Positions 1-5,917 of a stretch of 6,033 nt of DNA are shown here, one piece after another. The notes beneath the pieces are model-generated. The model worked only from the letters and a program-made list of their open reading frames with translations, was not told the origin of the DNA and ran no database searches. Numbering within the stretch: the stretch's first letter is position 1; each line of letters begins with the position of its first letter. The DNA is from an uncultured Collinsella sp. GTDB taxonomy: Bacteria; Actinomycetota; Coriobacteriia; Coriobacteriales; Coriobacteriaceae. The stretch lies in contig CAAEUX010000067.1 in the NCBI GenBank assembly GCA_900759335.1, positions 1-6,033 of the forward strand, written 5' to 3'. Made by a program: the position numbers and the translations under genes.

Positions 1-20
1 GACAAGGTGACGTGAAACGA

Positions 21-49
21 AAGGGCGCTGACCTTCTGGTCGCGCCCTT
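21..49 (-). terminator. Probable rho-independent terminator after prfA
   Basis: Arms 21-28 and 42-49 pair perfectly (AAGGGCGC with GCGCCCTT). An inner pair, 30-33 with 38-41 (GACC/GGTC), closes a four-base loop; position 29 is the only bulge. Read on the minus strand the stem is followed by TTTCGTTTC, a moderate T-rich tail. It lies about 75 bp after the prfA stop codon, where an end of transcription would be expected. The interrupted T-tract keeps the call from being certain. Confidence 0.65.
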
Positions 50-98
50 GAAGTTGAACGTCAGATTGTCCAAATGCGGCCCGCGCAGCGTCGGCTGG

Positions 99-122
99 TC
101 CGCCGTTCGGTAGAACGGCGGA
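99..122 (-). repeat. 10-bp perfect hairpin immediately after the prfA stop
   Basis: TCCGCCGTTC at 99-108 pairs fully with GAACGGCGGA at 113-122 around the loop GGTA. On the minus strand it begins three bases after the prfA TAG. The bases after it are GC-rich with no T-run, so it is not a classical terminator. It could stabilise the 3' end of the mRNA or act together with the second hairpin at 21-49. Confidence 0.6.
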
Positions 123-124
123 AC

Positions 125-1192
125 CTACACAGCCTGTGCCAGCTTCTCGGCACGCTCGGCGGCGGCGAGCGCCTCGATGACGGTGCCGAGCTGATCGCCC
201 AGGAGGACGCCGTTGTAGGTGGAGTTGAAGCCGATACGGTGATCGGTCACGCGGTCCTGGGGCTGATTGTAGGTACGAATCTTCTCGGAACGATTGCCGT
301 GGCCGATCTGGCTTTGACGCTCGGCACCGAGCTCTGCCTGCTGCTTCTCGAGCTCCATCTCGTACAGGCGGGCGCGCAGCATCTGCATGCAGACCTCGCG
401 GTTCTGGATCTGGGAGCGCTGTTCCTGCGACTGCACCACGGTGTTGGTGGGCAGGTGGGTGATGCGCACGGCGGAGTAGGTGGTGTTAACGCACTGACCG
501 CCAGGGCCGGAGGCGCAGTAGGTATCGATGCGCAGGTCGGACTGGTTGATCTGGACGTCGATTTCCTCGGCCTCGGGAAGTACGGCGACGGTAGCCGTGG
601 AGGTCTGGATGCGGCCCTGGGACTCGGTCTTGGGGACGCGCTGGACGCGGTGCACGCCGGACTCGAACTTCATGACGGAGTAGACGCGGTCGCCCTCGAC
701 CTTGAACTCGATGGACTTAAAGCCGCCGGCCTCGCTGGGGCTGGAATCGAGCACGGTGGTCTTCCAGCCGCGCGACTCGCAGAAGCGCTGGTACATCTTG
801 TACAGGTCGCCGGCAAAGATGGCCGCCTCGTCGCCACCGGCGGCGGAGCGAATCTCGACGATGGTGTTCTTGTCGTCGTTGGGGTCGCTCGGGATGAGCA
901 TGTACTTGATGTCTTCCTCGAGCTGGGGGAGCTTGGCCTCGTTTTCGGAGATGTCCATCTGGAGCATCTCCTTCTCATCGGCATCGGTGGTATCGTGCAG
1001 CATTTCCTTGGCCGCCTCGATGTCATCGAGCGCGCCGATGTACTCGCGCGAGGCGGCAATGAGGTCAGACTGGTGCGCGTACTCCTTGTTGAGACGCGTG
1101 AACTCCTTAATATCGGAGGCGACGGCCGGGTCGGAGAGCTTCTTCTCGAGCTCCTCGTAGGCCTTGATGATCTTTTCGAGCTTGTCGCGCAT
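125..1192 (-). CDS. prfA: Peptide chain release factor 1 (RF1)
   Basis: This 355-residue protein recognises UAA and UAG stop codons in the ribosomal A site and triggers hydrolysis of peptidyl-tRNA. The length is close to the usual 355-360 residues. Residues 1-100 are a charged, mostly helical N-terminal region. The PCRF domain follows, with the family motif GGDEA at 119-123. The stop-codon-reading tripeptide of the PxT type is PKT at 187-189, followed by ESQGRI, which separates it from RF2 (SPF). The catalytic GGQ is at 231-233 and the C-terminal signature RVTDHRI at 314-320. The ATG start is supported by AAAGGAG seven bases upstream (1200-1206). The stop is TAG. Two residues next to GGQ differ from the common GAGGQH form: here the run is GPGGQC. 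The gene stands alone, about 250 bp after the peptidase gene. The methyltransferase gene prmC, which often follows prfA, does not visibly start in the remaining 124 bp. Identification is very secure. Confidence 0.98.
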   Translation of the reverse strand: MRDKLEKIIKAYEELEKKLSDPAVASDIKEFTRLNKEYAHQSDLIAASREYIGALDDIEAAKEMLHDTTDADEKEMLQMDISENEAKLPQLEEDIKYMLIPSDPNDDKNTIVEIRSAAGGDEAAIFAGDLYKMYQRFCESRGWKTTVLDSSPSEAGGFKSIEFKVEGDRVYSVMKFESGVHRVQRVPKTESQGRIQTSTATVAVLPEAEEIDVQINQSDLRIDTYCASGPGGQCVNTTYSAVRITHLPTNTVVQSQEQRSQIQNREVCMQMLRARLYEMELEKQQAELGAERQSQIGHGNRSEKIRTYNQPQDRVTDHRIGFNSTYNGVLLGDQLGTVIEALAAAERAEKLAQAV

Positions 1193-1372
1193 GGCGGGAC
1201 TCCTTTATATGCGTGAAGGTGAAAATCGGCAGAGTTGATGGGGCGCACGGCGCCACTGCGGGGGTAAGCCCGGCTAGAACATGTCAATCTTCAGATACAT
1301 GCGCATCCCTTCGCGTATGGGGTACATAGTTGCGGTCTAACCCATACATGATAGCGTGCGCAGGCAAACCTG

Positions 1373-1402
1373 CATATAACCCGCACGGAATGATTGGTGC
1401 AA
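1373..1402 (-). promoter_or_regulatory. Weak candidate promoter for prfA
   Basis: On the minus strand TTGCAC (1402-1397) is followed after 17 bases by TTATAT (1379-1374), or after 18 by TATATG. Each hexamer matches the sigma-70 consensus only partly, but spacing and position about 170-180 bp before prfA are reasonable. The -35 part sits inside one arm of the palindrome at 1394-1426, which could make that palindrome an operator. This is a tentative call. Confidence 0.25.
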
Positions 1403-1426
1403 ACAAACCTGACCCCATTGCACCAA
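1394..1426. repeat. 9-bp inverted repeat with 15-base loop (possible extragenic palindrome)
   Basis: TTGGTGCAA at 1394-1402 and TTGCACCAA at 1418-1426 are exact reverse complements separated by 15 bases. The loop, ACAAACCTGACCCCA, is not self-complementary. On the minus strand, no T-run follows the structure, so it is a poor terminator for the peptidase gene. On the plus strand, TTTTT occurs eight bases after the stem (1435-1439), which is too far for a standard terminator. Its form would suit a dispersed extragenic palindrome or a protein-binding site. Confidence 0.6.
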
Positions 1427-1441
1427 GGGCTTGCTTTTTGG

Positions 1442-2857
1442 CTAGAGCGTTTGGAGTAGAGCGACGAGGAAGCGAATGCCCTGGAGGTAGGCGCGGCGGG
1501 TGATGCGCTCGTTGGTGCCATGGACGCCGCGATCACACTCGTCGTCATCAACCACAAAGGCCGAGAAGCGAATGCACTCAGGGCAAATGTGTTGGTAGTT
1601 GGCGGCGTCGGTCGCACCGATCACGGTCGAGGGCACAATTGCCACTGGCTCGAATGATCCGTTTTCCTCCGTCCCCTTTGGATCATGGAAATAGCGGGCG
1701 GCGATGGAGCGAACCGCCTCGAGCCCCGGTCCGCCGATGCGCGGAGACGGCGAGGGTTCGGAGCTGCCAGGGCCGAGCTCGACCTCGACACGGTCGGCGA
1801 GCCCCGCCTCGGCAACCGCCCCACGACAGCGCGCCACAACGTCGGCCACGCTCGTGCCCTCGAGCATGCGGAAGTTGATATTGGCCCACATATCCTGCGG
1901 CATTACGTTGGCGCCGGTGCTGCCGCCCTCGATCTGCGTGGGCGCGCAGGTGGTCGTCACGAGCGGGTAGAGCTTCTTGCTGGCGAGGCACTCGCGCACG
2001 ATGGTGTCCTTGTTGGAGGCAATCTCGTCGGCCGTGTAGAGCCCCAACTCGACGAGCTGGGCGGCAAGCAAGTCGGTCACGCGCGTCGGCCACTCGATAT
2101 CACAGATTGCGGTGATGGCACGGCTGAGCACCTCGAGCGATGTGCCACCGTAGGGGTTGGACGAATGCCCGCCCTCACTCTTCGTCTTGAGCACGATATC
2201 GGCATAGCCCTTCTCGGCAAGGTCGGCGTGCATGAGCCAGTCCTCGCCCGCGCTGTACTCGGCAGCCGAAACGATGCGGTAGTCGCCCTCGTCGATCAGG
2301 TACTCAAGCTCAACGCCGCGCTCCTCGAGCGCGCGGCCGATGGCGCCTGCGCCGTACTGCGTAGTCTCCTCGTCCTGGCCAAAGGCGAGCAGCAGGGTAC
2401 GCTTGTGCTCCCAGCCGTGTGCGAGCGCATACTCAACCGCCTCGAGAATGCCTGCGACCTGGTCTTTCATATCGATGGCGCCGCGACCCCAAATGTAGGT
2501 GTCGTCCACATGTCCGCTAAAGGGGGCATGCGTCCAGTCAGCCTCGGTGCCGGGTACCACGGGAACCACGTCCATGTGGCCCATGAGCATAATGGGCTTG
2601 AGGGCAGGGTCGGAACCGCTAAGCGTCACCAATAGCGAATGGTCGATAAGCTCGACCTTACCCGCCGTAAATACGTGCGGCCAAGCCTGCTGCATATACG
2701 CGCGCAGGTCGTCGAACGGCTGCCAGTTCACCGCCTCGGCATCCATACTCGAGATGGTCGGAAACGACAGCACGCGGCCCAGGCGCTCGCACGCACCAGC
2801 TTCGTCCAAATCGGCAAAATCATCCTCATGCGCAAAGAAGCGCCAAACCTCGGCCAT
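1442..2857 (-). CDS. M20 family metallopeptidase (carboxypeptidase S / Gly-Xaa carboxypeptidase-like)
   Basis: This is a 471-residue, probably cytoplasmic, dizinc amidohydrolase of the M20 peptidase family, with no signal peptide or membrane segment. The expected catalytic set is visible in order: HMD at 94-96 (first metal ligand and its partner Asp), WGRGAIDMKD at 123-132 with bridging Asp129, QDEE at 161-164 with the general base and metal ligand Glu163/Glu164, DEG at 189-191, the lid-domain GGHSS at 229-233, and the C-terminal ligand His446 in GVHGTNE. This arrangement most resembles carboxypeptidase S-like members, which cleave dipeptides or N-acyl amino acids; the true substrate is unknown. 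An in-frame ATG 18 codons upstream (2911) is rejected because it reads through a GC-rich hairpin, whereas the ATG at 2857 has AAAGG just upstream and begins a normal protein. It follows the amino-acid transporter genes by 72 bp on the same strand, suggesting a linked role in peptide or amino-acid use. No frameshift or lost residue is seen. Confidence 0.93.
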   Translation of the reverse strand: MAEVWRFFAHEDDFADLDEAGACERLGRVLSFPTISSMDAEAVNWQPFDDLRAYMQQAWPHVFTAGKVELIDHSLLVTLSGSDPALKPIMLMGHMDVVPVVPGTEADWTHAPFSGHVDDTYIWGRGAIDMKDQVAGILEAVEYALAHGWEHKRTLLLAFGQDEETTQYGAGAIGRALEERGVELEYLIDEGDYRIVSAAEYSAGEDWLMHADLAEKGYADIVLKTKSEGGHSSNPYGGTSLEVLSRAITAICDIEWPTRVTDLLAAQLVELGLYTADEIASNKDTIVRECLASKKLYPLVTTTCAPTQIEGGSTGANVMPQDMWANINFRMLEGTSVADVVARCRGAVAEAGLADRVEVELGPGSSEPSPSPRIGGPGLEAVRSIAARYFHDPKGTEENGSFEPVAIVPSTVIGATDAANYQHICPECIRFSAFVVDDDECDRGVHGTNERITRRAYLQGIRFLVALLQTL

Positions 2858-2881
2858 GACATCCTTTCGATTGTGATGACG

Positions 2882-2906
2882 AGGGCCGCCCCACGGGAGC
2901 GGCCCT
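2882..2906 (-). repeat. 8-bp GC-rich hairpin between ATPase and M20 peptidase genes
   Basis: AGGGCCGC at 2882-2889 pairs exactly with GCGGCCCT at 2899-2906 around a nine-base loop. It lies between the ATPase stop (2930) and the peptidase start (2857). On the minus strand the following bases are CGTCATCACAATC, with no T-run. It may therefore be a leaky terminator, a stem that protects upstream mRNA, or the remains of a terminator. The small repeat GCAAA-TTTGC at 2912-2923 lies next to it. Confidence 0.5.
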
Positions 2907-2929
2907 GTCATGCAAACATTTGCGGTCGG

Positions 2930-3715
2930 TTACTTGTCCTCGAGATAACGCGAGAGAAACTCGCGGGTGCGCTGGTGTTTGGGGTTGCCAAAGATCTCGG
3001 CCGGCGCGGCGTCCTCGAGCACCACGCCCTTATCCATAAAGACCACGCGGTCGGACACGGTTCGGGCAAAGGCCATCTCGTGCGTGACGACGACCATGGT
3101 CATGCCGTCGGCCGCGAGCTTGCGCATGACCTCGAGCACCTCGCCCACGATCTCGGGGTCGAGCGCGGAGGTCGGCTCGTCGAACAGCATGATCTGCGGA
3201 TTCATGCATAGGGCGCGGGCGATGGCCACGCGCTGCTTTTGGCCGCCGGACAGGCGACCCACGACGGCGTGCGCGAACTTTTCGAGCCCCACACTCGTCA
3301 AATGCTCCATCGCGACCTTCTCGGCCTCGGCCTTGCTCATTTTTTTGAGCGTGACGGGCGCAAGCGTGCAGTTGTCGAGCACATCCATGTTGTTGAACAG
3401 GTTAAAGCCCTGGAACACCATGCCGATGTCCTCACGTAGCTTGTTAATGTTGCAGCGCTCGGCCGTGAGGTCCTGGCCGTGGAACCAGATATGGCCCGCG
3501 TCCGGAGTCTCGAGCAGGTTGAGGCAGCGCAGAAAGGTCGATTTGCCCGAGCCTGAGGCGCCGATAATGGTGACGACCTCGCCGGGGTTAACGGACAGGT
3601 CGATGCCCTTGAGCACCTCGAGCGAACCGAAGCTCTTACGCAGGCCCTCGACGCGGATGAGCGGCTCATTGGTCTGTGCGGCGGCCGCAACGCCGGTAAT
3701 GGCGGTATCTGCCAT
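2930..3715 (-). CDS. Amino-acid ABC transporter ATP-binding protein (GlnQ/HisP type)
   Basis: This is a 261-residue cytoplasmic ATPase that powers import through the adjacent permease. All nucleotide-binding elements are intact: Walker A GASGSGKST at 52-60, Q-loop Gln102 in VFQGFNLF, signature LSGGQKQR at 155-162, Walker B IMLFDE at 175-180, D-loop SALD at 183-186 and H-loop His212 in VTHEM. The sequence around the signature and H-loop is typical of the polar amino-acid uptake subfamily, and there is no C-terminal regulatory domain. The ATG at 3715 is preferred over an in-frame ATG at 3790 because GAGGAG lies seven bases before it and the longer form would overlap the permease gene by about 50 bp. 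The first 18 residues are a low-complexity Ala-rich lead before the domain starts. The gene begins 22 bp after the permease stop, so the two are almost certainly one transcript. Family assignment is secure; the transported amino acid is not determined. Confidence 0.96.
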   Translation of the reverse strand: MADTAITGVAAAAQTNEPLIRVEGLRKSFGSLEVLKGIDLSVNPGEVVTIIGASGSGKSTFLRCLNLLETPDAGHIWFHGQDLTAERCNINKLREDIGMVFQGFNLFNNMDVLDNCTLAPVTLKKMSKAEAEKVAMEHLTSVGLEKFAHAVVGRLSGGQKQRVAIARALCMNPQIMLFDEPTSALDPEIVGEVLEVMRKLAADGMTMVVVTHEMAFARTVSDRVVFMDKGVVLEDAAPAEIFGNPKHQRTREFLSRYLEDK

Positions 3716-3737
3716 GATGATTCTCCTCGTCTTGAGC

Positions 3738-4886
3738 CTAGTTGGAGCTGGGCAGCGTGACCGGAGCCTCGGCGCCAAGCTTTTTGCCAAAGGCCTCGAG
3801 CAGGCGGCTCGCCACGAGCGTCAGGATCAGGTAGACCACGAGCGCCACGCAGTAGACCTCCATCTGGCGGTAGTACACGCCGGCGACGGTGGTGGTGGCG
3901 TACATGAGGTCAAACACGCCGATGACCGAAAGCACCGACGAATCCTTGATGTTGATGATGAGCTCGTTGGTGAGCGCCGGAATCGCGTTTTTAATGCCCT
4001 GGGGGAACACGACCTTGCGCATAGCCTGCCACTGCGACAGGCCCAGCGAGCGTGCTGCCTCGGCCTGGCCGGGATCGATGGACTCGATGCCGCCGCGCAG
4101 GACCTCCATCATGTAGGCGGTGGAGTTGAGCGAGATGGTGACGAGGCCAGCGGTAAAGGTGCTCCAGATCTGGTTGGCCTGGGCGGTCTCGAAGCCCATG
4201 CCGCGCAAAACGGTGAAGCCCGCGTAATAGATGAGCAGACCCTGGACCATCATGGGCGTGCCGCGCACGATGGTGGAGTAGACGGTCGCAAAGCCGCGGC
4301 CGATACTCTTAAAGAAGCGCACCAGGTCGTTGTCCACGCGGTCGAACGTCTGAATACGCAGGAACACAAAGAGCAGTGCCAGGAAGAATGCGATGACAGT
4401 GCCGAAGGTGGCAAGCGCGATGGTGATCTCGATACCGCGAATGAAGAAGTCGCCGCTCTTGTAGGTCATGTAGACCAGGCTCGACAAAAAGTCGCTGGGG
4501 TTGGAATCCGAGACAATGCTCACCTGCACCAGATCGATAAACGACATGACGCAGCGGTCGATAAAGAAAACTGCCGCGATGGCGACCACGACGTAGCTGC
4601 CTAAGCGTGCTCCACGACGGAAACGCTCAGATGCGAACGGCGACTTTTCGCGATAATCGCTCCAATGCATGAGTTTGGTGACGAGCGCCGCCGCCGACAC
4701 GACGAGCCAGGCCCAAAGAATCGCCCAAAGACAATCTTGGAACACGCCCGTAGGCGCCAAGAAGCTCAGCGGCGTGGGGTTGCGCTGGCTAAACGCCAGG
4801 CCGAGCGCCGCGATAACGCTCGTGCCCAGGTACACATAACGGTGGTCGGCCTTGATAAAGGAGGCCAGACGATTGATGGTTTTCAT
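3738..4886 (-). CDS. Amino-acid ABC transporter permease with extended N-terminus (HisM/GlnP type)
   Basis: This 382-residue inner-membrane protein forms the translocation channel of the importer. The C-terminal part, about 147-365, is an ordinary amino-acid-type permease domain with roughly five hydrophobic segments, the family motif RGTP at 208-211, and the EAA coupling loop at about 273-296 (GQAEAARSLG, then VFPQ), which contacts the ATPase. The usual length is about 220 residues; here some 145 extra residues precede it. They carry three further likely membrane helices (about 17-33, 52-70 and 96-116) separated by a basic, polar loop at 71-95. The ATG start has GGAGG four bases upstream, and that site directly follows the TAG of the binding-protein gene, leaving only a 9-bp gap; this suggests translational coupling. 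No second permease gene is present, so a homodimer is inferred. I do not recognise the extension as a named domain. The core assignment is secure. Confidence 0.95.
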   Translation of the reverse strand: MKTINRLASFIKADHRYVYLGTSVIAALGLAFSQRNPTPLSFLAPTGVFQDCLWAILWAWLVVSAAALVTKLMHWSDYREKSPFASERFRRGARLGSYVVVAIAAVFFIDRCVMSFIDLVQVSIVSDSNPSDFLSSLVYMTYKSGDFFIRGIEITIALATFGTVIAFFLALLFVFLRIQTFDRVDNDLVRFFKSIGRGFATVYSTIVRGTPMMVQGLLIYYAGFTVLRGMGFETAQANQIWSTFTAGLVTISLNSTAYMMEVLRGGIESIDPGQAEAARSLGLSQWQAMRKVVFPQGIKNAIPALTNELIINIKDSSVLSVIGVFDLMYATTTVAGVYYRQMEVYCVALVVYLILTLVASRLLEAFGKKLGAEAPVTLPSSN

Positions 4887-4895
4887 GCTGCCTCC

Positions 4896-5822
4896 CTATG
4901 CCGGCTGACGGTCGAGGCACGCGTCCCACATTTGGTCGCGCTCCTCTTGGCTAATGCCCTTGAGTGCCTTGTCGATGAGCTTAAGCAGTTTGTCCGAGCC
5001 CTTGCGGCAACCGACATTTGCCGCGACCTCCTGCTTAAAGCCCTCGTCCTCGGCAAAATGAATAGGGACAATGCCCGGATTTTGGGCCATATAGCCCTTC
5101 TCGTTCTCGGTGTTGTAGGTCACGGCGTCGCACGTGCCCTGCAGCAGGTTCGAAAACACTGTGGGAACCGAATCGACCGGATTTTTGTGCACAACGCCCG
5201 GGATCTCGTCGATGACGGTGTCGAGCATGGTGTCCTTTTGGCCGAGTACCGTGGCACCGCTAAAGTCGCTGAGCTTGGTGGCGTTTTGGTAGGGGGAACC
5301 CTCTTTTACGAACAGGCCAAAGTAACCGATAAAGTACGGATCGGAGAAGCCGACAGACTCCTCGCGCTCGGGCGTGGCGCTCATGCCGGCGATGATGAGG
5401 TCGATCTGGCCGTTGTTGAGCGAATCGATAAGACCCGAGAAGCTCTGCTTGACGGCAACGGGCTCGCCACCGAGGGCTTTGCAGACGATCTTGGCGATCT
5501 GCACGTCGTAGCCATCGGCATAGGCACCCTGCACGTTGTCGATGGGGATGGTGTATTCACTGGCTTCGGAAACCTGCCAGTTGTACGGGGCGTAGGCCGC
5601 CTCCATGCCGATGCGGATCTTATCCTTGCCGATCACGGAATCGGACAGGTCGTCGCGACCGCCGCCCGTCGTGGGCTGAACCGCCTTGAGCGTGGACGGG
5701 CGCTGACAGCCGGCGAGCGCGCCGGCGACGACGGAAGCGCTCGCAGCGAGAGCGCTTCCCAAAAAGATGCGACGGCTGCATACCGGCTGGGTCTGCGCAT
5801 CGCACTGTTGGGGAGAATGCAT
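4896..5822 (-). CDS. Amino-acid ABC transporter substrate-binding lipoprotein (SBP family 3, Tat signal)
   Basis: This 308-residue extracytoplasmic receptor delivers substrate to the neighbouring permease. The N-terminus shows SRRIFLG at 16-22, matching the twin-arginine pattern, then a hydrophobic stretch and the lipobox LAGC with Cys39 as the predicted lipid-anchored first residue. A Gly/Thr-rich linker (about 50-56) leads into the binding domain from about 68. SBP family 3 signs are IRIGMEAAYAPYNW, GYDVQIA at 104-110, and GMSATPERE at 146-154 with Arg153, which in this family binds the substrate carboxylate, followed by FSDPYF. These point to a polar amino acid. The insert at about 83-103 and the general style recall lysine- or basic-amino-acid-type receptors, but this is weak. 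The ATG at 5822 is chosen over an upstream in-frame ATG at 5909 because GGGAAGG lies six bases before it and only this start places the signal peptide near the N-terminus. It is the first visible gene of the importer operon. Confidence 0.95.
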   Translation of the reverse strand: MHSPQQCDAQTQPVCSRRIFLGSALAASASVVAGALAGCQRPSTLKAVQPTTGGGRDDLSDSVIGKDKIRIGMEAAYAPYNWQVSEASEYTIPIDNVQGAYADGYDVQIAKIVCKALGGEPVAVKQSFSGLIDSLNNGQIDLIIAGMSATPEREESVGFSDPYFIGYFGLFVKEGSPYQNATKLSDFSGATVLGQKDTMLDTVIDEIPGVVHKNPVDSVPTVFSNLLQGTCDAVTYNTENEKGYMAQNPGIVPIHFAEDEGFKQEVAANVGCRKGSDKLLKLIDKALKGISQEERDQMWDACLDRQPA

Positions 5823-5833
5823 AATCTGCCTTC

Positions 5834-5865
5834 CCTGTTGAATCGTATGCTGACGACTTAACAGG
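5834..5865 (-). promoter_or_regulatory. Leader hairpin touching the Shine-Dalgarno site of the substrate-binding gene
   Basis: Thirteen positions on each side (5834-5846 and 5853-5865) can pair around a six-base loop. In the minus-strand RNA they include one A-C mismatch and one G-U wobble. The 3' foot of the stem contributes the first two G residues of GGGAAGG (5829-5835), the ribosome binding site of the gene starting at 5822. A stem in this place can limit ribosome access, so translational control is possible. The structure is seen in the sequence; the function is inferred. Confidence 0.45.
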
Positions 5866-5889
5866 ATACCGCTCAGCGCTACCTCCAGC

Positions 5890-5917
5890 AAATGCATATA
5901 TAAATGCATATATGCAA
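5890..5917 (-). promoter_or_regulatory. AT-rich 12-bp tandem repeat with palindromic core (candidate operator/promoter)
   Basis: AAATGCATATAT occurs twice in direct tandem, at 5890-5901 and 5902-5913. The second copy runs into TGCATATATGCA (5905-5916), a perfect 12-bp palindrome. The TGCAT/ATGCA half-sites recur with alternating spacing. This is the most AT-rich spot in a GC-rich window and lies about 70 bp before the importer operon, where a promoter or repressor site is expected. Several TATA-like -10 hexamers fit here, but none has a convincing -35 partner. An ArgR-like site is one idea, but the half-site spacing (2 or 6 rather than 4) argues against a standard ARG box. Confidence 0.4.

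Larger units (their letters stand above)
1193..1441. other. Intergenic region between the M20 peptidase and prfA genes, rich in inverted repeats
   Basis: No credible gene was found in these 249 bp. Besides the prfA ribosome binding site (1200-1206) they contain three inverted repeats. The first pairs 1315-1321 with 1341-1347 (GTATGGG/CCCATAC). The second pairs 1355-1360 with 1382-1387 (CGTGCG/CGCACG) and encloses a small stem, 1361-1364 with 1369-1372. The third is the 9-bp palindrome at 1394-1426, listed separately. No canonical T-tailed terminator for the peptidase gene is visible. The region most likely holds the prfA promoter and leader. Confidence 0.6.

Noticed and set aside
74..1216. 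380-codon open frame on the plus strand opposite prfA
   Set aside because: It is the antisense shadow of a certain gene. Its Leu/Gly/Asp/His-rich product has no domain logic and no convincing ribosome binding site.
1282..1287. Perfect TTGACA on the minus strand before prfA
   Set aside because: The -10 position is a run of C residues (CCCCCG), incompatible with a sigma-70 promoter.
1291..1617. 108-codon minus-strand frame overlapping the 3' end of the peptidase gene
   Set aside because: It uses a different frame of the peptidase gene and runs into the structured intergenic region. It has no ribosome binding site and its composition is Ser/Ala/Arg-rich as expected for a shadow.
1685..2635. 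316-codon plus-strand frame opposite the peptidase gene
   Set aside because: It is antisense to an M20 gene with all catalytic residues in place, and its product is low-complexity.
2967..4604. 545-codon open frame on the plus strand across the ATPase and permease genes
   Set aside because: It spans two well-supported genes in antisense. Long antisense frames are common where high G+C removes stop codons.
4665..5861. 398-codon plus-strand frame opposite the permease and binding-protein genes
   Set aside because: Antisense shadow: it runs across a gene boundary and its product shows no recognisable family features.
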